64,000 nt of DNA, taken from Pseudomonas sp. BMS12. GTDB taxonomy: Bacteria > Pseudomonadota > Gammaproteobacteria > Pseudomonadales > Pseudomonadaceae. Location of the stretch: the NCBI RefSeq assembly GCF_001592875.1, contig NZ_LSOF01000007.1:152766-216765 (forward strand), read 5' to 3'. Below, in pieces: positions 1 through 7,916 of the stretch; position 1 is the first letter of the stretch, and the number at the start of each line of letters is the position of its first letter. Position numbers and translations under genes: made by a program. The notes under the pieces are model-generated. The model worked only from the letters and a program-made list of their open reading frames with translations, was not told where the DNA came from and did no database searches.

Positions 1-51
1 GCGCCGCCCTCGGCAGAGGGCGACGTCGGTCAATGGCAGTGAAGAAAAGTC

Positions 52-564
52 CTAGCGGCGCTGCCAGGTCTCGAAGCAATGCGCCGGGGCCGGCTCCACG
101 GCAGGCTGTGCCTCACGCTCGCGGCATTGCCACTGCGCCTCGTCGAAGGCCGGGAACCAGGCATCACCCTCGGGCTCAAGCGCCACACGGGTCAGATAGA
201 GGCGCTCGGCCTGGGCCAGGCCTTGCTCGTAGAGCTGCGCACCGCCGATCAGCATCAGCTCGTCGACGCCCTGCGCTCGCGCCCATTCATCGGCGCGAAC
301 GATGGCCGCATCCAGGCTCGGGAAGACTTCGGCGCCTTCCAGCTGCAACCCGGCCTGGCGGCTGACCACCAGATTGAGCCGCCCCGGCAGCGGCCGGCCG
401 AGCGAGTCCCAGGTCTTGCGGCCCATGATGATCGGCTTGCCGAGGGTCTTGGTCTTGAAGTGCTTGAGGTCCGCCGGCAGGTGCCAGGGCAATTGGTTGT
501 CGCGGCCAATCACGCGGTTTTCCGCGAGGGCGGCGATCAGGCAGAGGGGGAGCGTCTTGTTCAT
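52..564 (-). CDS. folA: Dihydrofolate reductase
   Basis: Reduces dihydrofolate to tetrahydrofolate with NADPH in the cytoplasm, supplying the cofactor used by thymidylate synthase, which is encoded about 15 kb away. The 170-residue length is normal for a bacterial chromosomal DHFR. The N-terminal segment reads LIAALAENRVIGRDNQLPWHLP, with the Met20-loop WHLP and the catalytic acidic residue in ADLKHF. IIMGRKTWDSLGRPLPGR is the NADPH-binding GRKT/PLPGR block, and LMLIGGAQLY is the conserved GG strand. Starts at ATG 564. It is followed on the same strand, upstream, by a diguanylate cyclase with a 45 bp gap. Identification is firm. Confidence 0.97.
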   Translation of the reverse strand: MNKTLPLCLIAALAENRVIGRDNQLPWHLPADLKHFKTKTLGKPIIMGRKTWDSLGRPLPGRLNLVVSRQAGLQLEGAEVFPSLDAAIVRADEWARAQGVDELMLIGGAQLYEQGLAQAERLYLTRVALEPEGDAWFPAFDEAQWQCREREAQPAVEPAPAHCFETWQRR

Positions 565-609
565 GGCGGCGAGGATACCGACTCGGCCGCCATCAATGAA
601 GGGCCAGCC

Positions 610-1800
610 TCAGTCCGCCAGATTGCCGGGGCGCTTGCCGATCACCCGGTTGCGCCCCTGCTCCTTGGCCAGGTACAGCGCCACGTCGGCCAGACGCAGG
701 GCATCGGCCAGGCTCTGGTGCGGCTGCGGCGCCAGCCAGGCGACTCCGAGACTGATGGTGACCACCGGCGCCACCTCGGACTTGGCGTGAGCGATGGCGA
801 GACCTTCGACTTCGGCCCGAAGTTCTTCCAGGATCGCCAGGATGGCGGCTTCGCTCAGGCCGTACCAGAGCCCGACGAATTCCTCACCGCCATAGCGCGC
901 CACCATATCCATGGGCCTGCGGGCATGCTGGCCGACGACCTGGGCCACCGCACGCAGCGCCGCGTCGCCGGCGCTATGGCCGTAGTGGTCGTTGTAACGC
1001 TTGAAGAAGTCCACATCCATCATCACCAGCGCCAGCGTCTGCTTATCCCGCAGGGCCTGGCGCCAGGCCGCCTCCGCCCGCTCGCCGAAGGCGCGGCGAT
1101 TGAACAGCCCGGTGAGGGCATCCTTTTCCGCCAGGTCCTGCAGCAGGCCCTGGGCCAGGAAGTTCTGTCGGGTGGCGTATTCGAGGAAGTAGCAGCCGAC
1201 CGAACCGATCACGTTGGCCGTGGCCAGGAAGAACAGGTTGTACAGCAGCACGGCTCCGGGCAACCCGGTGCTCACCTCGACTAGCAGGTAGGCGAGGAAG
1301 GTCAGCCAGCCACACAGGGCGGCCGCCGGCAGGCGCAGACCGGTGAGGAAATAGAAGAACACCGTGGCCAGGATGATGCCTTCATAAGGCAACGGAAAGT
1401 CATGCACCCGCGCCACCCAGATGATGCCGACGATACCCAGCCCACAGGCCAGCGAGCAGCCGCCGCTGATCAGTTGCAGATAGCCGCGCAGGTTGCGGAT
1501 GAAGGTGGCCAACCAGGTCACCACCAGAATGGGCACGATCAGGCCGAGGCGGATGAACAGGGTTTGCCGACGCACCGTCTCCGGCAGGCTGAATGCGTCC
1601 AGCCCGGCGAACAGCAGGAACAGCACGGCGGCCACCAGCAACGCCCAGCGCATGCGCAGCAGAAAGACGCCGGCGTGGTAGCGCTTGAAACTCTCCTCCA
1701 GCGCGCCCTCGAAACACAGCAGGCGGAAACCTTCGCGGTACTGCAGCAGATAGGGGGAGTCCTGGTTGGCCCAGGCGATGGAGGGCAGCTTCATGGCCAT
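610..1800 (-). CDS. Membrane-bound diguanylate cyclase (GGDEF)
   Basis: Predicted to make cyclic-di-GMP from two GTP. A hydrophobic N-terminal half (about residues 40-200) with five to six membrane segments is followed by a GGDEF domain. The active-site motif is GGEEF at residues 304-308, with an RxxD inhibitory-site motif (RPMD, 295-298) five residues before it, so product inhibition is expected. Start chosen at ATG 1800 (MAMKLPS), preceded by an AGAAGAG ribosome-binding site; the open frame continues about 90 codons further upstream, but that part is low-complexity Arg/Ser translation overlapping the divergent gene. The membrane sensor module was not assigned to a named family. No EAL domain is present. 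Confidence 0.9.
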   Translation of the reverse strand: MAMKLPSIAWANQDSPYLLQYREGFRLLCFEGALEESFKRYHAGVFLLRMRWALLVAAVLFLLFAGLDAFSLPETVRRQTLFIRLGLIVPILVVTWLATFIRNLRGYLQLISGGCSLACGLGIVGIIWVARVHDFPLPYEGIILATVFFYFLTGLRLPAAALCGWLTFLAYLLVEVSTGLPGAVLLYNLFFLATANVIGSVGCYFLEYATRQNFLAQGLLQDLAEKDALTGLFNRRAFGERAEAAWRQALRDKQTLALVMMDVDFFKRYNDHYGHSAGDAALRAVAQVVGQHARRPMDMVARYGGEEFVGLWYGLSEAAILAILEELRAEVEGLAIAHAKSEVAPVVTISLGVAWLAPQPHQSLADALRLADVALYLAKEQGRNRVIGKRPGNLAD

Positions 1801-1918
1801 GCTCTTCTTATTGCTTTGGCGCAGCCTAGCCGGAGCCAGTGCCGGCTCACAACCGGGTTTTTCCCGATGTCCGGCATAGCGGTTATGCTTGCTGCTCAGC
1901 CCGCCAACGGAATGCCGC

Positions 1919-3313
1919 GTGACCGACCGACACCTGCAGCCCCGCTCGCGCCTGCAACGGCTCTGGCTCTGCGAAGCCATTCGCCTGCGCGAGGAACATG
2001 CCGGCCCCCTGGAAGATGCCGAGGCCAACCGCCTGGCACGCCAGGCCGACAGCGACCTGGCCAAGCGCATCGAAGCCCGCGCCCTGTTTCTCGCCGAGCG
2101 CGACGGCCAACACCAGGCTCAACAACACTGGCTGCAGGGCGCGCGCCTGGCGCTGCTGGCCCTGCTGATGCTGGCCCTGCTCAGCGGCGCCGGCCTGGCG
2201 CTGGCGGCACTGGGCGATGGCAGCCGGCCGGTCAATCTGTACTGGGCCCTGGGCAGCCTGCTCGGTCTGCACCTGCTGACCCTCGGCGCCTGGCTGCTCG
2301 GCCTGGCGTTCAGCGGCGAACACCAGGCCGCGCTCGGTCGCCTGTGGCTGTGGCTCAGCGAGAAGCTGGCGCGCGACGCCGCGGCCGCCCAGCTCGGCCC
2401 CGCCCTGATCCTGCTGCTGCAGCGCCGCCGCCTCAATCGCTGGCTGCTCGGCGCCCTGGTCCACAGCCTGTGGCTGATCGCCCTGCTCACCGCCCTGTTG
2501 ATGCTGGTCCTGCTGCTCAGCACTCGCCGCTACGGCTTTGTCTGGGAGACCACCCTGCTCTCGGCCGACACCTTCGTCGCCCTCACCCACCTGCTCGGCA
2601 GCCTGCCCGCCCTGCTCGGCTTTCCGTTGCCGGATGTCGAGACCATTCGCGCCAGCGGCGCAGTCGCCCTGACCGACGAAGCCGCCCGCCATGCCTGGGC
2701 CGGCTGGCTGCTCGGCGTGTTGCTGGTGTTTGGCCTGCTGCCCCGTGCCCTGCTCCTGCTGCTGTGCCTGTGGCGCTGGTGGCATGGTGCGGCGCGCCTG
2801 CAACTGGATCTGCGCCAGGCCAGCTATCGCCTGCTGGCCGAACGCCTGCAGCCGCCCAGCGAGCACCTCGGCGTCCTCGACGCCGCACCACAAGAACTGC
2901 CGCAGAGCATGGCCGGCAGCCATGCGCTGGGCAGCAACGGCGCCCTGCTGGTGGCGGTGGAACTGGACGACAGCCGCCCCTGGCCACCCACGCTGCCCAA
3001 GACCGTGGCCAATGCCGGCGTGCTCGACAGCCGCGAGCAGCGCCAGCAACTGCTCGACCAGCTGACGCGCTTTCCGCCGGCGCGCCTGGCCGTGGCCGTC
3101 GACCCACGGCGCTCGCCGGATCGCGGCACCCTGGCCCTGCTCGGCGAGCTGTCGCGCACGGCCGCCGCCACACGCATCTGGCTGCTGCCGCCACCGCCCG
3201 GCGCAGCCTTGGATAGCCAGCGCCTGGGTGACTGGCACGAGGCCCTGCAACGCCTGCAACTGCCCTGCGCCGACGGCACGCCGCTGGGCTGGCTGGAGAC
3301 CGGCCATGATTAA
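1919..3313 (+). CDS. DUF2868 multi-pass membrane protein
   Basis: About 464 residues. Resembles DUF2868 proteins, which are typically encoded next to a DUF3482 GTPase, as here. At least four hydrophobic stretches can be seen: around residues 60-85, 95-125, 180-205 and 260-290. A soluble C-terminal half follows, carrying ...VAVELDDSRPWPP and a short Rossmann-like segment ending in WLLPPPPG. The start is most likely GTG 1919 (VTDRHLQPRSRLQRLWLCEAIRLRE); an in-frame TTG at 1889 also exists. The stop overlaps the next ORF by 8 bp, so the two are translationally coupled. The function is unknown; the pairing suggests a membrane platform regulated by the GTPase. Confidence 0.75.
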   Translation: MTDRHLQPRSRLQRLWLCEAIRLREEHAGPLEDAEANRLARQADSDLAKRIEARALFLAERDGQHQAQQHWLQGARLALLALLMLALLSGAGLALAALGDGSRPVNLYWALGSLLGLHLLTLGAWLLGLAFSGEHQAALGRLWLWLSEKLARDAAAAQLGPALILLLQRRRLNRWLLGALVHSLWLIALLTALLMLVLLLSTRRYGFVWETTLLSADTFVALTHLLGSLPALLGFPLPDVETIRASGAVALTDEAARHAWAGWLLGVLLVFGLLPRALLLLLCLWRWWHGAARLQLDLRQASYRLLAERLQPPSEHLGVLDAAPQELPQSMAGSHALGSNGALLVAVELDDSRPWPPTLPKTVANAGVLDSREQRQQLLDQLTRFPPARLAVAVDPRRSPDRGTLALLGELSRTAAATRIWLLPPPPGAALDSQRLGDWHEALQRLQLPCADGTPLGWLETGHD

Positions 3314-4679
3314 GCCGCTGAAACTGGCCGTGGTCGGCCACACCAATGTCGGCAAGACCTCGCTGCTGCGCACCCTGCTGCGCGACGTCGACTTCGGCGA
3401 GGTGTCGCACCGCCCCAGTACCACCCGGCATGTCGAGGGCGCCCGTCTGTTGGTGGCCGGCGAGCCGCTGCTGGAGCTGTACGACACTCCCGGCCTGGAA
3501 GACGCGATCGCCCTGCTCGACCACCTGGAGCGCCTGCAGCGCCCCGGCGAACGCCTGGACGGTCCCGCCCGGCTGAGCCGCTTCCTCGACACCGCCGAGG
3601 CGCGCCAGCGCTTCGAACAGGAAGCCAAGGTGCTGCGCCAGCTGCTGGCCGCCGATGCCGGGCTGTACGTGATCGACGCCCGCGAGCCGGTGCTGGCCAA
3701 GTACAAGGACGAACTGGCCGTGCTGGCCGACTGCGGCAAGCCGCTGCTGCCGGTGCTCAACTTCACCAACGCCGCCAGCCAGCGTGAGGGGGAGTGGCGC
3801 GAGGCCCTGGCCCGCCTGGGCCTGCATGCACTGGTGCGCTTCGACACGGTGGCCCCGCCGCTGGACGGCGAACGGCGCCTGTACGAGAGCCTGGCGCTGT
3901 TGATCGAGTCGGCGCGGCCACAGCTGGAACGACTGGTCCTCGACCACGAGCAGCAGAGCGAAGATCGCCGCCAGGCCGCCATCCGCCTGATCGCCGAACT
4001 GCTGATCGACTGCGCCGCCTGCCGCCGCAGCGTGGCCAGCCAGCCGCAGATCGAGCAGGGCGAGATCGCCGCTCTGCACCAGACCGTGCGCCAGCGCGAA
4101 CAACAGTGCGTCGAGGCCCTGCTGCGTCTGTACGCCTTCCGCACGGACGACGCCCGCGCCAGCGCGCTGCCGCTGGCCGACGGGCGCTGGGGCGACGATC
4201 TGTTCAACCCGGAGACCCTGCGCCAGCTCGGCGTGAAAGTCGGCGGTGGTATGGCCGCCGGCGCCGCCACCGGAGTCGGCATCGATCTGCTGGTCGGTGG
4301 CGTCACCCTCGGCGCCGCCGCCCTGCTCGGCGCACTGGCCGGCGGCGGCCTGCAGACCGCGCGCAACTATGGCTCGCGCCTGCTCGGCAAACTCAAGGGC
4401 CAGCGCGAGCTGAGCATCGACGACAACGTGCTGCGCCTGCTCGCCCTGCGCCAGCGCCAACTGCTCGGCGCGCTGCTCACCCGTGGCCATGCCGCGACCA
4501 CGCCGCTGCAGCTGCGCGACCCACAGGACGACGCCTGGCGCGAAGCCAAGCTGCCTGAGGCCCTGCGCAAGGCACGCGCCCATCCCGAGTGGTCGTCGCT
4601 GAACCCCGCTGCACGCCTGGATCAGGCCGAGCGCCAGGAACAGGTGCTCCGGTTGAGCGAGGAGCTGGGCGGCAACTGA
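3306..4679 (+). CDS. GTPase with DUF3482 domain
   Basis: A 457-residue P-loop GTPase. Walker A is GHTNVGKT at residues 11-18 and the G3 motif is YDTPGLED. The G4 position reads LPVLNFTN instead of a standard NKxD. The middle is a long helical segment (ESARPQLERLVLDHEQQSEDRRQ...). A glycine/alanine-rich hydrophobic hairpin lies near residues 315-355 (VGGGMAAGAATGVGIDLLVGG), which could insert into the membrane. It overlaps the upstream DUF2868 gene by 8 bp and probably works with it. The family is known from sequence but has no established role. ATG 3306 is chosen because the P-loop starts 10 residues later; the frame opens upstream only inside the neighbouring gene. Confidence 0.85.
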   Translation: MIKPLKLAVVGHTNVGKTSLLRTLLRDVDFGEVSHRPSTTRHVEGARLLVAGEPLLELYDTPGLEDAIALLDHLERLQRPGERLDGPARLSRFLDTAEARQRFEQEAKVLRQLLAADAGLYVIDAREPVLAKYKDELAVLADCGKPLLPVLNFTNAASQREGEWREALARLGLHALVRFDTVAPPLDGERRLYESLALLIESARPQLERLVLDHEQQSEDRRQAAIRLIAELLIDCAACRRSVASQPQIEQGEIAALHQTVRQREQQCVEALLRLYAFRTDDARASALPLADGRWGDDLFNPETLRQLGVKVGGGMAAGAATGVGIDLLVGGVTLGAAALLGALAGGGLQTARNYGSRLLGKLKGQRELSIDDNVLRLLALRQRQLLGALLTRGHAATTPLQLRDPQDDAWREAKLPEALRKARAHPEWSSLNPAARLDQAERQEQVLRLSEELGGN

Positions 4680-4687
4680 GGCGGGCC

Positions 4688-4727
4688 GGCGGCAAATCTT
4701 TACCGCTACGGACCAGCACTTGCCGCC
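4688..4727. repeat. Inverted repeat after the GTPase gene
   Basis: GGCGGCAA (4688-4695) is repeated in inverted orientation as TTGCCGCC (4720-4727) with a 24 bp spacer. It lies 9 bp after the GTPase stop. No U-tract follows, so it may be a weak terminator or a 3'-end stabiliser. Confidence 0.35.
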
Positions 4728-4846
4728 TCCCGCACCACGCGCATGAGGGCAAAGGTTTGATAATCATGGCCTTAGCGCAATAGCTCGCGACTGGCATCGC
4801 GCTTGCTCCTGGCACTGTCCGCACTCATGCGGATCCAGGAGGCAGC

Positions 4847-5383
4847 ATGAACATCAGTGGAATCGGCGGACAGCAGGCGCTGTCGCTCACCAGCCTGCGC
4901 AACAAGGAAGGCTTTCGGGAAACGGAACTGGCCAGCCCGACCCCCGCCAGCGCTCCACCTCCCGCGTTCAAGCCCGAGGCCGGTTATGACCACCAGTCGG
5001 AAGAAGCCTACGAAGAGGCCTTTGCCAAACTGCGGGTCAACCTGCAGCACCGCGCCACTGAGGATGGCGTGGCAAGCAGCATCGGCCAGGGCACGCTCAG
5101 CGCCAGCCTTGACGCAGAAGATCCCGCGCTGAAAGCCTTCCATGACTACATGGCCATGACTCCGGCCGAGAAGATGCGCGACGCCATCCTCAAGGAAATG
5201 GGGCTGACCGAGGAGGAGGTCGACGCCATGTCGCCGGAGCAGCAGGAAGCGGTCGAGAACGAGATCGCCGAACGCATGCAGCAGCGCGCCGAACTGCAGG
5301 CCGCCAAGGAAATCGAGGAAAGAGCCGAAGGTGTGTCTGCGGCCAACGACGACCCGCAAGAGAAGGTCGTCCTGATGTCCTAG
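4847..5383 (+). CDS. Hypothetical soluble protein, acidic and helical
   Basis: 178 residues, not assigned to a family. The N-terminus (MNISGIGGQQALSLTSLRNKEGF) is short and non-hydrophobic, with no signal peptide. A proline-rich linker (about 28-45) is followed by a charged, mostly helical C-terminal half rich in Glu, Gln and Met, with MTPAEKMRDAILKEMG and a Glu-rich tail. ATG 4847 has a good ribosome-binding site (AGGAGG, 9 bp upstream). It is a stand-alone gene between the GTPase and a convergent EamA exporter. Codon use and GC match the neighbours. A conserved Pseudomonas hypothetical is likely; the sequence shows no catalytic motif. Confidence 0.75.
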   Translation: MNISGIGGQQALSLTSLRNKEGFRETELASPTPASAPPPAFKPEAGYDHQSEEAYEEAFAKLRVNLQHRATEDGVASSIGQGTLSASLDAEDPALKAFHDYMAMTPAEKMRDAILKEMGLTEEEVDAMSPEQQEAVENEIAERMQQRAELQAAKEIEERAEGVSAANDDPQEKVVLMS

Positions 5384-5398
5384 TGATCCAGCCGCTGA

Positions 5399-6277
5399 TC
5401 AGCGCCGTGCCAGGCTGGTCCACAGCGTCGCCGCGACGATCAGCAGGCCGCCGGCCCAGGCCTGCAGACTCAGCGCTTCGTTCAGCCAGAGCACGGCGAA
5501 CAGCGCGCCGAACAGCGGTTCGCTGCCCATCAACAGGCTGACCCGGGTCGGGCTGCTGTGGCGCAGGGCGTGGTTCTGCACGAAGAAGGCGAACAGGGTG
5601 GCGAACAACACCAGGTACAGGCTACCGGCCCAGAACGCCGGAGCGGTCGGCAGCGCCGGCAGGCCACCCGGCAGGGCCAGGCCGATGGCCAGGCAGCCGA
5701 AGCCGACCACCCCGGTCTGCACCGCGGTGAAGGCCAGCGGCGGCACCTGGCTGTCGGCGGTCAGGCGACGGATCAGGCACACGCCAAAAGCCCGCACCAC
5801 GGCAGCCAGCAGCATCAGGCCGTCGCCCAGGTTGAAGTTCAGGTCGACCCCGCCACTGAGCAGCCAGGTGCCCAGCAGCGACAGCGCCACCGCCGGCAGC
5901 AGGCGGCTATCCGGACGCTGGCCGAGCATCAGCCACTCGACGAAGGGCGTGAACACCACGCACAGGCTGATCAGGAACGCCGCGTTGCTCGCCGAGGTGT
6001 GCAGCACGCCAAAGGTCTCGCAGAGGAAGATCGCCAGCATCACCAGTCCCGAGGGCAAACCAGGGGCCCAGGCCTGGCGCCCGGCGCCACGCAGCTGCGG
6101 CAGCAGCAGGACGAAGGTGATGCAGAAGCGCACGGCGAGAAAGCCCAGCACCGGGTAGAACTCCAGCGCCTGCTTGGCTACGCCGTAGCTGGTACCCCAG
6201 ACCAGTGCGACCAGCAGCAGGAGCAGGTCGCTGAGTTGCAGCAGGCGGGCACGGGGGGCGAGGGTCAGGCTGGTCAT
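5399..6277 (-). CDS. EamA/DMT-family transporter
   Basis: 292-residue inner-membrane protein with about ten hydrophobic helices, formed by two five-helix repeats typical of drug/metabolite transporter (EamA) exporters. The first repeat begins LLLLVALVWGTSYGVAKQAL and the second ends at GSEPLFGALFAVLWLNEALSLQAWAGGLLIV; both carry the family's W/LxE(A/x)L signature. The substrate cannot be read from sequence. It is divergent from a LysR regulator with an 85 bp intergenic region, a common arrangement in which the regulator controls the exporter. Start at ATG 6277. Confidence 0.9.
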   Translation of the reverse strand: MTSLTLAPRARLLQLSDLLLLLVALVWGTSYGVAKQALEFYPVLGFLAVRFCITFVLLLPQLRGAGRQAWAPGLPSGLVMLAIFLCETFGVLHTSASNAAFLISLCVVFTPFVEWLMLGQRPDSRLLPAVALSLLGTWLLSGGVDLNFNLGDGLMLLAAVVRAFGVCLIRRLTADSQVPPLAFTAVQTGVVGFGCLAIGLALPGGLPALPTAPAFWAGSLYLVLFATLFAFFVQNHALRHSSPTRVSLLMGSEPLFGALFAVLWLNEALSLQAWAGGLLIVAATLWTSLARR

Positions 6278-6362
6278 GGCGGGCTCCGGTCGGGGGGAGT
6301 GCCATTGTTCATTGCGAAGCTCAACGTGATAATCCAGTCATTACGCACAGGACTTGTTCGCC

Positions 6363-7274
6363 ATGAGCATCAATCACCACCCCGCCCTGCTACCGCTGAT
6401 GGCCAGCTTCGTGCGCGTGGTCGAGCATGGCAGCTTCTCCGCCGCGGCCCGCCTGCAGGGCACCAGTGCCTCGGCTCTGAGCCGCCAGCTGGCCCAGCTG
6501 GAAGCCCACCTCGGCCTGCGCCTGCTGGAGCGCACCACCCGCCGCCTGCGCCTGTCCGAGGCCGGTGCCGAGGTGTTCGAGCGATGTCGCGAGATGCTCG
6601 CCGCCGCCGACGCCGCGCTGGCGGTGGGCGAGCGGCTGATGAGCGATGCCCGCGGCCAGGTGCGCCTGTCGGTGCCCAAGGCCTTCGGCAAGTACCTGGT
6701 GGCGCCGCTGATGGCGGACTTCCTGGTCAGGTACCCAGAGGTGGATGTCAGCCTCAACCTCAGCGACCGCAGCCCCGACCCGATCGCCGAGGGCTTCGAC
6801 CTGATCATCCGCATCACCGAGCAGCCGCCGGAGCACATGGCCGGGCGGCCGCTGTGCCAGGTCGAACATGTACTGTGCGCCACGCCGGAGTACCTGGCCC
6901 GCCATGGCCGCCCCCAGCACCCGCAGGAGCTGGTGCGCCATCCCTGCCTGTACCTCGACGAGCGTACGGATGACCACCGCTGGCACTTCGCCAAGGACGG
7001 TGAGCAGTGCACGGTGGCCGTGCGTGGCCGCTTCGCCAGCAATCACAGCGAAGTGCGCCTCAACGGCGCGCTCAACCACCTGGGCATTGCCTGCCTGCCC
7101 AGCTTTACCGCTGCCGAGGCGCTGGCGGACGGTCGACTGGTGCAGGTGCTGAGCGACTGGCGCTACACCGGCTCCTACCACGGCACCGCCTGGGCGCTGT
7201 ACCCGTCCAACCGCCACTTGCCGCCGAAGCTGCGGGTGCTGATCGACCATCTGGCGGCCGGGCTGGCGGGTTGA
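6363..7274 (+). CDS. LysR-family transcriptional regulator
   Basis: 303 residues. An N-terminal winged helix-turn-helix (FVRVVEHGSFSAAARLQGTSASALSRQLAQLE, about 12-45) is followed by the LysR substrate-binding domain. This has FASNHSEVRLNGALNHLGIACLP near the end, as in the LysR subgroup with CrgA-like effector domains. ATG 6363 is preferred over the in-frame TTG 9 bp upstream. Divergent from the EamA exporter, its probable target. The effector is unknown. Confidence 0.92.
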   Translation: MSINHHPALLPLMASFVRVVEHGSFSAAARLQGTSASALSRQLAQLEAHLGLRLLERTTRRLRLSEAGAEVFERCREMLAAADAALAVGERLMSDARGQVRLSVPKAFGKYLVAPLMADFLVRYPEVDVSLNLSDRSPDPIAEGFDLIIRITEQPPEHMAGRPLCQVEHVLCATPEYLARHGRPQHPQELVRHPCLYLDERTDDHRWHFAKDGEQCTVAVRGRFASNHSEVRLNGALNHLGIACLPSFTAAEALADGRLVQVLSDWRYTGSYHGTAWALYPSNRHLPPKLRVLIDHLAAGLAG

Positions 7275-7281
7275 TCCATAG

Positions 7282-7352
7282 GGTGGACAACCGCGCAGCG
7301 TTGTCCACCGTGGATACCCGGCGGTGGAAAAGGCCTGCGGCCGTTTTCCACC
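7282..7352. repeat. Tandem GGTGGA...TCCACC hairpins
   Basis: Two hairpins in a row. GGTGGACAA (7282-7290) pairs with TTGTCCACC (7301-7309). GGTGGAAAA (7323-7331) pairs with TTTTCCACC (7344-7352). They sit between the convergent LysR gene and the HD oxygenase gene and abut the latter's stop. This looks like an interspersed palindromic element that doubles as a bidirectional transcription end. Confidence 0.55.
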
Positions 7353-7916
7353 CTACGCAGGGGCGGCGTGCACGCGCAGGGCCAGCGCCTCGATCCAGGC
7401 CAGCTCGACTGGCCGGCCCGGCACCTTGGCCGCCTCGTCCCAACGGCGCAGGCGCAGGATATCGGCGCACAGCGGACTGGTTTCGAACGCACCGGCCTCG
7501 GCTTCGCTCATCGGCCCGCCCTGCCAGTCCAGGGTCTGCCGGCTGGCCAGGCTGAGTGCGGCGAGGTAGCCGGGTTCGCGGGCGCAGAGGTAGCGTTTGG
7601 CGTCCACATGCCCGGCCACCAGATCGCACAGCCGCGCTGAAAAACCCAGCCCGCGCAGCCAGTGCGCACCGACCCGCTCATGGCCCTGGCGACCCAGCTC
7701 GCCCATGCGGTTGTCCGCTGTCAGCGGCGCGCAGAAGTGGCCGACGTCGTGGCAGAAGGCGGCAAGGATCAGCTCCTCGTCGGCGCCCTCGTCCCGCGCC
7801 AGCTCGGCGGCCTGGACCATGTGCTCCAGCTGGCTGACCGCCTCGCCGATATAGTCGGCCTGGGCTTGCTGGCGGCACAGGGCGAACAGCTCGGTCACCG
7901 CCTGCGCCGCATTCAT
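7353..7916 (-). CDS. HD-domain mixed-valent diiron oxygenase, PhnZ-like
   Basis: 187-residue HD-fold protein of the group found in phosphonate catabolism clusters. Characterised PhnZ cleaves the C-P bond of 2-amino-1-hydroxyethylphosphonate, giving glycine and phosphate. The diagnostic residues line up: Tyr22 and Glu25 (YIGE), His32, His56-Asp57 (FCHDVGH), His79 and His103. The Tyr/Glu pair separates PhnZ-type oxygenases from ordinary HD phosphohydrolases. ATG 7916 overlaps the FAD oxidoreductase stop by 4 bp, so both are co-translated as the end of the phosphonate cluster. No phnY hydroxylase is seen nearby, so the true substrate may differ from that of PhnZ. The family call is firm; the substrate is inference. 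Confidence 0.85.
   Translation of the reverse strand: MNAAQAVTELFALCRQQAQADYIGEAVSQLEHMVQAAELARDEGADEELILAAFCHDVGHFCAPLTADNRMGELGRQGHERVGAHWLRGLGFSARLCDLVAGHVDAKRYLCAREPGYLAALSLASRQTLDWQGGPMSEAEAGAFETSPLCADILRLRRWDEAAKVPGRPVELAWIEALALRVHAAPA

Noticed and set aside
1883..4583. Long minus-strand frames opposite the DUF2868 and GTPase genes
   Set aside because: Arg/Ser- or Gln-rich composition without motifs, and the plus-strand products have recognisable domains and translational coupling.
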